64,000 bases of DNA, taken from the NCBI GenBank assembly GCA_938003985.1, contig CALKWZ010000043.1:1-64000 (forward strand). The letters are read 5' to 3'. Both the position numbers and the translations under genes were made by a program. Shown here piece by piece: positions 39,035 through 47,446 of the stretch. The stretch's first letter is position 1. Each line of letters starts with the position of its first letter. The notes beneath the pieces were generated by a model. That model saw only the letters and a program-made list of their open reading frames with translations, made no database searches and was not told the origin of the DNA. This stretch comes from an uncultured Verrucomicrobiota bacterium (lineage in GTDB: Bacteria; Verrucomicrobiota; Kiritimatiellia; CAIQIC01; Lenti-01).

Positions 39035-41028
39035 CGGACCAGCGCCCATCCCAGCAGCGCCACCAGCGAGGCCACGACGTACAGCACGTACCGATGCACC
39101 CGGCCCTGCTGCAGCCAGCGCAACCGCCCGAGCAGGTTCGCCGTGCCCCGGAACAACGGATCGAACAGGCGGTGGCGCGCGACGTCCCCGGTCGCCGACC
39201 GGAACGCCGCCGCGGCAGGGAATATTCCCGCCGGCAATCGACTTTCGACATGCGGCTGGAGAAGGACTTCCGCGCCTTGCGTCAACGGCTGGGCGAAACC
39301 CGTGGCGGTGTATTGCATGCGCGCCGTCGGCGCCGCATAGCCGCAATCCCACGTGACGGTTTCGCGCACCGGCCGCCCGGCCAACAGGCGGCGGCGCAGA
39401 CCCACCAGCGCCCCGACCACGGCCAGCAGCGCCGACGCGAGCGCCGCGCAGGTGATCGGGAACAACCACGTCATGGAGGCTTCACCGGCCGACGCGCCGG
39501 CCGGACCGGTCAGCATCGTCACCGCGGGTTCGAGAATCCGCACCGCCGCGCCGGCGCCGAGGCCAAGGGCCAAGCAGATCGCCGCCAGCGCGATCATCGG
39601 GCCGCGCATCGCCGCGCCCGCTTCGTGGCCCTGTTCGGCATCCGCGGTGCGCGGCTCGCCCAGGAACACGATGCCGAACGCACGGGCGAAGCAAGCGACC
39701 GCCAAACCTCCGATCAGCGCCAACGCGATCACCGCCGCCAAACCGCCCAACCCGACGCTGTCGCTCCCCAGCAAGGCCTTGAACGCCCCCCCATAAATCA
39801 GGAATTCGCCGGCGAACCCGTTGAACGGCGGCAATCCGCAAATCGCGACCGCGCCGGCCAAGAACGCGGCGCCCGTCCACGGCAGGCGCTTGAGCAGTCC
39901 GCCCAGCCGCTCGACGTCGCGCGTACCGGTCGCATGCACCACCGCCCCCGCCCCGAGGAACAACAGGCCCTTGAACGCGGCGTGGTTCAGCACGTGCAGC
40001 AGTCCGCCGGCGAAGCCCAGCGCCGCGACCGCCGGCAGGCCGTGGCAGACGCCCAGCATGCCCAGGCCCACGCCCAGCGCGACGATGCCGATGTTCTCGA
40101 CGCTGGAATAGGCCAGCAGCCGTTTCAGATCGCGCTGCGCCAGCGCGTACAGCACGCCGTACAGGCCGGAAACCGCGCCCAGCCCCAGCACCAGCCAGGC
40201 GCACCAGGCCGGCACGCCGCCGAGCAGCGCCAGCGTGCGCAGGATCCCGTAGATGCCCGTCTTGATCATCACGCCCGACATCACCGCCGACACCGGACTC
40301 GGGGCCGCCGGATGCGCCTCGGGCAGCCAGACGTGGAACGGGACCAAGCCGGCCTTCGTCCCGAAACCGACCAGCGCCAGCAGGAACAGGCCGCCGGCCG
40401 AGCCGGCCGGCGCCGCGAACGCCGCGAAATCCTGCGAGCCGCCCGCGCGTCCCAACAGGAAGAACAGCGCCAGCAGGAACGCCATGCCGACGTGGCTGGC
40501 CACCAGATAGGTCCAGCCCGCTTCCCGCACGCCGTCCGCCGCGTCGTCGTGGATCACCAGGAAGAAAGAGGTCAGGGCCATCGCCTCCCACGCCACGAGG
40601 AACAGCACGCCGTTCCGCGCCAGGAGCACGAGCGCCATGCTCGCGACCAAGGCGTTGTAGAACAGCCAGAACCGGCCCGGGTTGCGCCCGTGCCACGGCC
40701 GGAAATAGCCGACGGCGTAAATTGCGGCCAAGCCGGAGAGCAGGAACGTCGGCACCAGGAAAAACGCGGTCAGCGGATCGAGCCCCACCGCGAAAGAGCC
40801 ATACGGCAAGTTCCAGGCAAAGGTCCGCACGGCGTCCGCGCGGAGAACCAGCGCCAGCGCCGCCGCGCCGAGCCCGGCCAGGCAGGCCGCGACCGCGCCG
40901 CCCACGCCCAACCGGACGGACCACCGTTCGGAGCGCCCGCCGGCGAAGACGGAAGCCGCGCCGCTGGCACCCAGCAGGCCAACGGCCCCAAGCAAAACGA
41001 ACAGCAGCATGGATCCTTGCGCCGGCAT
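39031..41028 (-). CDS. NuoL/HyfB-like antiporter subunit of the Ehr-like complex
   Basis: The 665-residue polytopic proton-translocating subunit has a conserved glutamate in LFLVAWEAMALTSFFLV, the stretch GTKAGLVPFHVWLPEAHPAA then PSPVSAVMSGVMIK, and RDLKRLLAYSSVENIGIVALG. HVLNHAAFKGLLFLGAGAV and a C-terminal extension ending ASLVALLGWALVR follow. I chose ATG 41028 (MPAQGSMLLFV), with GAGG 10 nt upstream overlapping the stop of the regulator gene. With the downstream NuoN-like protein it gives the complex two large antiporter-like subunits, as in Hyf and Ehr complexes. Confidence 0.9.
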   Translation of the reverse strand: MPAQGSMLLFVLLGAVGLLGASGAASVFAGGRSERWSVRLGVGGAVAACLAGLGAAALALVLRADAVRTFAWNLPYGSFAVGLDPLTAFFLVPTFLLSGLAAIYAVGYFRPWHGRNPGRFWLFYNALVASMALVLLARNGVLFLVAWEAMALTSFFLVIHDDAADGVREAGWTYLVASHVGMAFLLALFFLLGRAGGSQDFAAFAAPAGSAGGLFLLALVGFGTKAGLVPFHVWLPEAHPAAPSPVSAVMSGVMIKTGIYGILRTLALLGGVPAWCAWLVLGLGAVSGLYGVLYALAQRDLKRLLAYSSVENIGIVALGVGLGMLGVCHGLPAVAALGFAGGLLHVLNHAAFKGLLFLGAGAVVHATGTRDVERLGGLLKRLPWTGAAFLAGAVAICGLPPFNGFAGEFLIYGGAFKALLGSDSVGLGGLAAVIALALIGGLAVACFARAFGIVFLGEPRTADAEQGHEAGAAMRGPMIALAAICLALGLGAGAAVRILEPAVTMLTGPAGASAGEASMTWLFPITCAALASALLAVVGALVGLRRRLLAGRPVRETVTWDCGYAAPTARMQYTATGFAQPLTQGAEVLLQPHVESRLPAGIFPAAAAFRSATGDVARHRLFDPLFRGTANLLGRLRWLQQGRVHRYVLYVVASLVALLGWALVR

Positions 41029-41038
41029 CGCGTTCGCC

Positions 41039-41710
41039 TCAGTTCTTCGGGGCCCGAGCCGCTTCGACGCGGCGCACCGCGGCGAGGATCTCCGTGGCCC
41101 CGGCCCGCCGGACCAGGCATTCCTTGAATGCCGGATCGCGCAGGGCAAACGCCAGCAAGGAGAGCAAGTGCAAATGCGCGCGCGTGGTCGGGCTGATCGT
41201 GGAGAACAGCACGTGCACCGGCTTGCCGTCGAGCGCGCCGAAATCGATGGGCGTTTCGAGGAAGCACAGCGTCACCAGCGGCGCCGGCACGCGCAACAGG
41301 ATCGGGCTGCGCGGGTGCGGGATCGCCACGCCGTCGCCGACGGCCGTGGATCCCAGCGCCTCGCGCGCCAGCAAGACGCTGTGCAGGAAATCCGGATCGA
41401 CGTCGGCCGGCAGCGGCATGCTTTCGACCAGATGGCGCAAGACCGAATCCTTGTCCCGGCCGGGAAGCCCGTGAACGATTCCGCCCGCTTCCAGCGCGGC
41501 GCCCAGCGTCGGCATGGAATCGTCCCCGGCCCCGGCGGGCAGCGCCACCGGCAGGCCGCGCGCCGTCGCCCATTCGACGAGTTCGTCCCGATTGAGGAAA
41601 CGGCGGCCCGCCACGCTGTGGGAAGGCAAATCGCCTTTCTCGACGTGTTCCATCAACGCGCGTTCGGACAGATTCAGCAGCCGGGCGGCGTCCCTGACGG
41701 TCAATTGCAT
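41039..41710 (-). CDS. HTH-PTS EIIA (PtsN-like) fusion protein, first gene of the Ehr-like operon
   Basis: The 223-residue cytosolic protein has an excisionase/MerR-type helix-turn-helix at 1-50 (LTVRDAARLLNLSERALM, then VAGRRFLNRDELVEW). The rest is an EIIA-fructose/nitrogen domain (about 66-220) with the phospho-accepting histidine at 132 in GVAIPHPRSP. EIIA(Ntr) proteins regulate by phosphorylation state, not sugar uptake. Fusion to a DNA-binding module suggests a regulator that links PTS status to transcription, perhaps of this operon; that link is inference. It starts the operon, 10 bp before the NuoL-like gene, under a TTGACA-type promoter. Confidence 0.85.
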   Translation of the reverse strand: MQLTVRDAARLLNLSERALMEHVEKGDLPSHSVAGRRFLNRDELVEWATARGLPVALPAGAGDDSMPTLGAALEAGGIVHGLPGRDKDSVLRHLVESMPLPADVDPDFLHSVLLAREALGSTAVGDGVAIPHPRSPILLRVPAPLVTLCFLETPIDFGALDGKPVHVLFSTISPTTRAHLHLLSLLAFALRDPAFKECLVRRAGATEILAAVRRVEAARAPKN

Positions 41711-41750
41711 GCTGCAGCCAGTTTCGCTTGTGCGGGGAAAACGGGAGACA

Positions 41751-41778
41751 CTTCTACTCCGTTCCCGCCGGCTGTCAA
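41751..41778 (-). promoter_or_regulatory. Candidate promoter of the EIIA-Ehr operon
   Basis: On the minus strand a perfect TTGACA (41778-41773), 16 bp, TAGAAG (41756-41751), about 40 nt before the ATG at 41710. This is the only intergenic gap in the operon region large enough for a promoter. Confidence 0.5.
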
Positions 41779-41794
41779 GGTCCCGTTGGCCGGC

Positions 41795-42850
41795 TCAGTC
41801 GCCCAGCGCCCGGTAGCCGTCGCGCGCCGCGGCGGTCCAGAGGCCGTGGTCGCCGTCCGGCAACGGCTGCAAGTTGGCATTGCGGTAGCCCTGCGGATTC
41901 TGGCGGTACTGGTCGTAGAAGCCGTTGTTGAACTCGTAGACCTCGCCGGAGTCCGGATCGTACAGCCGTTCCCGGCCGAGGATGGCATCGGAGCGCTTTT
42001 CGGCGATGACGTCGTCGATGCGGTTCCGTTCTTCCCACCCGCGCGCGATCAGGTCCGAGGTTTCCCGCAAGGTCTGTCCGGCCCGCAGCACGGCGCCGAA
42101 CGCCGCCTCGGAGCGCATCAGGCAATTCTGCACGTATTCCGGCCGCACCGCGAACGACGCCAGCGCCCGCGACAGCGTCGGCTGCAGCGCGGCCAATTCG
42201 CCTTTCGGCGCGGCGATGCCGGCCAACAGATAACCGTAAGCCGTGCCGCCGCCCGGCCCGCCCATCATCGGCATGTAGGGCGCCGTCGTCAGCGAAAACA
42301 GTCCCTCGGCCACGCGTCCGTTTTCCACGTACACGCCCCGCACCAGCGCGCTGCGGGCGCCCGCCACCGGCAACGGACACGGCAACGGCACCGCGGAAAC
42401 CACCTGGAAGCCGTCCAGCCGCGGACATCCCGGCATGAAGCGCCGGGCAATCTGGCTGGCCGCGATCTGGGAGAAGTTCGCCAACAGGTTTTCGGGCGTC
42501 AAAGGCTCCACCGCCGGCATGTCGGCCCATTCGACGGGATAGCCGTAGCCCGACATGTACTGCCAGTCGATCTGCTTCTGGGCCTGCGTCTGGTAGACCG
42601 GCCCCACCGTGCCGAAATAAAGGATCTTGCGCAACGGCTCCTGCGGATCCTGCAGCACGAACGCGAGCGAAGCGCAGTCGCCGGCCGGAACCATTTGCCA
42701 GCCCGCCGGCACTTGCATCTTGAAGAATCCGTTGTCGAACGGCTGCAGTTCCGGCGGCCGGATTCGCGGCGCGGCGGAGGATCCCCGTTCGCTCGACCCG
42801 CAACCCGCGACCAACCCCAGCAAAACCAAAATGCCCACGCGCGTTATCAT
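41795..42850 (-). CDS. Lipoprotein of unknown function
   Basis: The 351-residue protein has a lipoprotein signal (MITRVGILVLLGLVAGC) with the lipidated cysteine near residue 17, followed by a Ser-rich linker. The mature part is soluble: FFKMQVPAGWQMVPAGDCA resembles the start of domains found in secreted or lipid-anchored proteins, and the middle has MMGGPGGGTAYGYLLAG. The C-terminus (LYDPDSGEVYEFNNGFYDQYRQN) is unusual. I assign no function. It begins 8 bp after the acetolactate decarboxylase gene and is probably cotranscribed with it. Confidence 0.75.
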   Translation of the reverse strand: MITRVGILVLLGLVAGCGSSERGSSAAPRIRPPELQPFDNGFFKMQVPAGWQMVPAGDCASLAFVLQDPQEPLRKILYFGTVGPVYQTQAQKQIDWQYMSGYGYPVEWADMPAVEPLTPENLLANFSQIAASQIARRFMPGCPRLDGFQVVSAVPLPCPLPVAGARSALVRGVYVENGRVAEGLFSLTTAPYMPMMGGPGGGTAYGYLLAGIAAPKGELAALQPTLSRALASFAVRPEYVQNCLMRSEAAFGAVLRAGQTLRETSDLIARGWEERNRIDDVIAEKRSDAILGRERLYDPDSGEVYEFNNGFYDQYRQNPQGYRNANLQPLPDGDHGLWTAAARDGYRALGD

Positions 42851-42858
42851 GCCGCCCC

Positions 42859-43647
42859 CTACTTCTTCTTGGATTTCTCTTTCTCGACGCCCGAAAGTTC
42901 CCGCTGGCGGTCCCGCGCGAGATCCACGTTCGCGAAATCGTCCGTGCCCGGCAGCTGCAGCACGAAGCGGTCGAGTTCGTCCACCTGCGCCGTGCCCGTC
43001 ACCAGTTCGAAGCCGAGGATATGCCCGCCCTTCGCGCCGTCCTGGCTGAGGAAATGCAGATGGTAGCCCGGCACGTTCACGCCCGCCACGTACGGCGGAC
43101 AGCGGAAACCGACGATCGTGCCGGAGACGTTTTCGAAATCGAACGTCGGCTGGGTGGCGGCCACGGCCTTCAGCGGCGGGAACGGCCGTTCCTGCGCGGG
43201 CACGCTGCGGGTGCGCATGGTCTTGAACGTGCCGTCGATGCGGATCGCGCAGAACCGGTTGCGCGGCGGCACGTCCCGGTTGAGCCACCGTTCGACGGCG
43301 GCCATGTCGCTGCCGGGCGGAACCGCCAGGGTCCGCTCGGGCCGGAAGGCGCACACCGCCGCGAACGGCGTTTCGCCCCGCGGATCGGGCGCCGTCACCT
43401 TGCCGCTGGCCTTCACCTGGTAGAACGTGCCGTCCAGCAGCACCATTTCGCCGTCGAGGTTGTCGTAGGTGCCGATGCCGAAATCCCCCTGCTTGAGCAG
43501 TTCGGGCAGCGTCCGGTCGCCGTCGTAGGTGCCCGCCAGCAGCGCGTCGATGGTCGAAACCTGATACAAGGTGTTCCGCGAGGGCCCGGCGCACCCCGCC
43601 GCTCCCAGCGCCACTCCCAAACCCGCGATCGCCAACCAGTTCTTCAC
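42859..43647 (-). CDS. budA: Alpha-acetolactate decarboxylase with lipoprotein signal
   Basis: The enzyme converts 2-acetolactate to (R)-acetoin. The 262-residue protein matches the family: GIGTYDNLDGEMVLLDGTFYQV, then the metal-binding histidines in PGYHLHFLSQDGAKGGHILGF. A lipobox (AIAGLGVALGAAGC, Cys near 19) precedes the domain, so the enzyme should be lipid-anchored outside the cytoplasm, unlike most cytosolic BudA. The start is GTG at 43647 because a perfect AAGGAGG lies 5 nt upstream; in-frame ATGs further up lack such a site. A lipoprotein gene follows after 8 bp. The rest of the butanediol pathway is not seen. Confidence 0.87.
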   Translation of the reverse strand: MKNWLAIAGLGVALGAAGCAGPSRNTLYQVSTIDALLAGTYDGDRTLPELLKQGDFGIGTYDNLDGEMVLLDGTFYQVKASGKVTAPDPRGETPFAAVCAFRPERTLAVPPGSDMAAVERWLNRDVPPRNRFCAIRIDGTFKTMRTRSVPAQERPFPPLKAVAATQPTFDFENVSGTIVGFRCPPYVAGVNVPGYHLHFLSQDGAKGGHILGFELVTGTAQVDELDRFVLQLPGTDDFANVDLARDRQRELSGVEKEKSKKK

Positions 43648-43678
43648 GTCGCCCTCCTTGTCGAATTCGCCGAACCGC

Positions 43679-43707
43679 ATCCTACGCCGGATTCCGGCCG
43701 GTGAAAA
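43679..43707 (-). promoter_or_regulatory. Candidate budA promoter
   Basis: On the minus strand TTTTCA (43707-43702), 17 bp, TAGGAT (43684-43679), about 31 nt before the GTG start, leaving room for AAGGAGG. Confidence 0.4.
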
Positions 43708-43720
43708 GCCCGCATCGGAC

Positions 43721-43749
43721 TCGCCACCGCCGGACGCCTGGTCTATGCT
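43721..43749 (+). promoter_or_regulatory. Candidate leaderless vsr promoter
   Basis: TCGCCA (43721-43726), 17 bp, TATGCT (43744-43749), then 7 nt to the ATG at 43757. The -35 is weak (4 of 6 consensus bases). Confidence 0.3.
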
Positions 43750-43756
43750 GGCGGAC

Positions 43757-44242
43757 ATGACGGACACCTTGTCCATCGCGGAACGCAGCCGCCTGATGTC
43801 GAAGATCCGGGGCAAGAACACGGGTCCCGAACGGGCCGTCCGGTCCCTGCTCCATCGCGCCGGCTACCGGTTCCGGATCCACGTCCGCGACCTGCCGGGC
43901 ACGCCCGACGTCGTGTTGCCGAAATACCGGACGATCGTGTTCGTCCATGGCTGCTTCTGGCACCGGCACCGGGGTTGCAAGATCGCCACCATGCCCCACA
44001 GCCACGTGAAGTTTTGGACGGAGAAATTCCGGCGCAACGTCGCCAACGACGCCCGGCACCGGCGCAAGCTGCGCCGGCTCGGTTGGCAAGTGGTCGTCGT
44101 CTGGTCTTGCCAGCTCAAGCATCCCGACCGGATCCTCGCGAAAATCGAGAACGCTCTGAAACCCCGGCGCCGGACCGGCCGCCTAGCCCCGCTGGCGCGC
44201 CTGCCTCTGGTCGCCGAATCCCGTCCAGCCTATGGGAAGTAG
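43757..44242 (+). CDS. vsr: Very short patch repair (Vsr) endonuclease
   Basis: Vsr nicks DNA 5' of a T:G mismatch that arises when 5-methylcytosine deaminates. The 161-residue protein has RSRLMSKIRGKNTGPE at the N-terminus, DLPGTPDVVLPKY with the catalytic aspartate, FVHGCFWHRHRGC with the histidines and structural zinc cysteine, and the closing GWQVVVVWSCQL. Usually vsr sits beside a dcm-type cytosine-5 methyltransferase gene; none is present on either side, so it is solitary here. Divergent from budA. Confidence 0.95.
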   Translation: MTDTLSIAERSRLMSKIRGKNTGPERAVRSLLHRAGYRFRIHVRDLPGTPDVVLPKYRTIVFVHGCFWHRHRGCKIATMPHSHVKFWTEKFRRNVANDARHRRKLRRLGWQVVVVWSCQLKHPDRILAKIENALKPRRRTGRLAPLARLPLVAESRPAYGK

Positions 44243-44277
44243 CGCGCGGGCGCGGGCCGAATCACCGGCTGTTCGGC

Positions 44278-44306
44278 TTGCAGACGGCCCGTTTGTGAGG
44301 CATATT
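44278..44306 (+). promoter_or_regulatory. Candidate gpmI promoter
   Basis: TTGCAG (44278-44283), 17 bp, CATATT (44301-44306), then a 28-nt gap to the ATG with GGAG at 44324-44327. Confidence 0.45.
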
Positions 44307-44334
44307 CCCCGGAACTTTCAAACGGAGACGCCCC

Positions 44335-45996
<1,662 letters not shown>

Positions 45997-46004
45997 GGCC
46001 GGCC

Positions 46005-46283
46005 ATGCCGTGGCTGACCGACACCCCGGATGGCGCGGTCCTGAACCTGCGCATCGTCCCGCGCGCGGCCAAGAACGCCATCCAGGGTGAACACGGCGAC
46101 GCCCTCAAGGTCCGGCTCTGCGCTCCGCCCGTGGACGGCGCCGCCAACGCGGCGTTGGTCGAATTCCTCGCCGAAACGTTCGCGCTTCCGCGCGCCCGCG
46201 TCCAGCTCCTTTCCGGCGCCAGCTCCCGCAACAAGCGGGTGCTCCTCGCCGGCGTGGCCGCGCCCCAGGTCAGGCTTCCATGA
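46005..46283 (+). CDS. DUF167/YggU family protein
   Basis: The 92-residue protein matches the YggU family: LNLRIVPRAAKNAIQGEHGD, VRLCAPPVDGAANAALVEFLA, and VQLLSGASSRNKRVLL. The family is widespread, of unknown function, with a small alpha/beta fold. It starts 8 bp after gpmI and its stop overlaps the hypD start by ATGA. Confidence 0.92.
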   Translation: MPWLTDTPDGAVLNLRIVPRAAKNAIQGEHGDALKVRLCAPPVDGAANAALVEFLAETFALPRARVQLLSGASSRNKRVLLAGVAAPQVRLP

Positions 46284-47371
46284 AGCACCTTTCGGAATAT
46301 TCCGATCCCGGCGGCATTCGCGCGTTGGCGGCGGAAATCGCGCGGATTTCGAGGCGGCCCGCGCGCATCATGGAAGTCTGCGGCGGGCAGACGCACGCCA
46401 TCCTGCGCCATGCGCTCGACACGCTCCTGCCGGCCCACGTCCAGCTCCTGCACGGGCCCGGTTGCCCCGTGTGCGTCACGCCCTCCGCCTATCTCGATCA
46501 CGCCATCGCCATCGCCCGGCAGCCGAACGCGATCCTGACCACCTTCGGCGACCTCCTGCGCGTGCCCTCCGAGGCGTCCGGCGACCTCTACGCCGCCAAG
46601 GCCCGCGGCGCCGACGTCCGCATGGTGACTTCCCCCTTGCAGGCGCTCGATTTCGCCCGCGCCAATCCGGACAAGCAGGTCGTCCACCTCGCCATCGGCT
46701 TCGAAACCACGGCGCCCGCGAACGCCCTGCTGGCCTATCTGGCAAAGGAGCGCGGACTGCCCAACGTATCGCTGCTCGTCTCGCAATTCCTCGTACCGCC
46801 CATCTTGCGCGCCATTTGCGCCAATCCCGAAACCGCGCCCGACGCGTTTCTCGCCGCGGGCCACGTTTGCGCCATCATGGGTTCCGCCCCCTACGTTTCG
46901 CTTGCGCGCGAGTTGCGCCGGCCGATCGCCATCACCGGCTTCGAACCGGCCGACATCCTGCTCGGCATCCGCGACGTCCTGCGGCTGTTCGAGGCCGGCC
47001 GCGCCGAAATGGTCAACTCGTATCCGCGCATCGTGCACCCGCAAGGCAACCCCGAAGCCCAACGCGTCCTGGACGCCGTGTTCCAGGTTTCCGACCGCGA
47101 ATGGCGCGGACTGGGCGTCGTTCCCCTGAGCGGGCTGTCGCTGCGCCCCGAATTCGCCGCGTACGACGCCGCGCAACGGTTTCCCGCGCCGGCGCGGCCA
47201 GCCGTCGGAGAAGCACCGCATTGCCCCGCCGACCAGGTGCTGCTCGGCAGGCTGCAACCGCCCGATTGCCCCCATTTCGGCGGCCGGTGCACGCCCGACC
47301 ACCCCCTTGGCGCTCCCATGGTCTCCCCCGAAGGTCCCTGCGCCGCGTTTTATCTCCACCGGCGCGCGTAA
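46280..47371 (+). CDS. hypD: Hydrogenase maturation protein HypD
   Basis: HypD scaffolds assembly of the Fe(CN)2CO group of [NiFe]-hydrogenases with HypC. The 363-residue protein has all hallmark motifs: EVCGGQTHAILRH, the cysteine pair in LHGPGCPVCVTP, IGFETTAPANALL, and the C-terminal [4Fe-4S] ligands in CPHFGGRCTPDHPLGAPMVS then PEGPCAAFY. No other hyp gene, hydrogenase subunit or endopeptidase gene is near. The hydrogenase-like large subunit at 34482-35996 lacks nickel ligands and should not need HypD, so a true [NiFe]-hydrogenase probably exists elsewhere in the genome. Confidence 0.94.
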   Translation: MKHLSEYSDPGGIRALAAEIARISRRPARIMEVCGGQTHAILRHALDTLLPAHVQLLHGPGCPVCVTPSAYLDHAIAIARQPNAILTTFGDLLRVPSEASGDLYAAKARGADVRMVTSPLQALDFARANPDKQVVHLAIGFETTAPANALLAYLAKERGLPNVSLLVSQFLVPPILRAICANPETAPDAFLAAGHVCAIMGSAPYVSLARELRRPIAITGFEPADILLGIRDVLRLFEAGRAEMVNSYPRIVHPQGNPEAQRVLDAVFQVSDREWRGLGVVPLSGLSLRPEFAAYDAAQRFPAPARPAVGEAPHCPADQVLLGRLQPPDCPHFGGRCTPDHPLGAPMVSPEGPCAAFYLHRRA

Positions 47372-47411
47372 TTCCTGCCGGAGGCTTCAGCCCCGCTACA
47401 TTTTGCCTTGC

Positions 47412-47440
47412 TTGACGTTTCCGTTGGGCCGGCGCACTGT
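47412..47440 (+). promoter_or_regulatory. Candidate leaderless promoter of the carboxypeptidase fusion gene
   Basis: TTGACG (47412-47417), 17 bp, CACTGT (47435-47440), then 6 nt to the ATG at 47447. The -35 is strong, the -10 weak. Confidence 0.35.
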
Positions 47441-47446
47441 GCGAGC

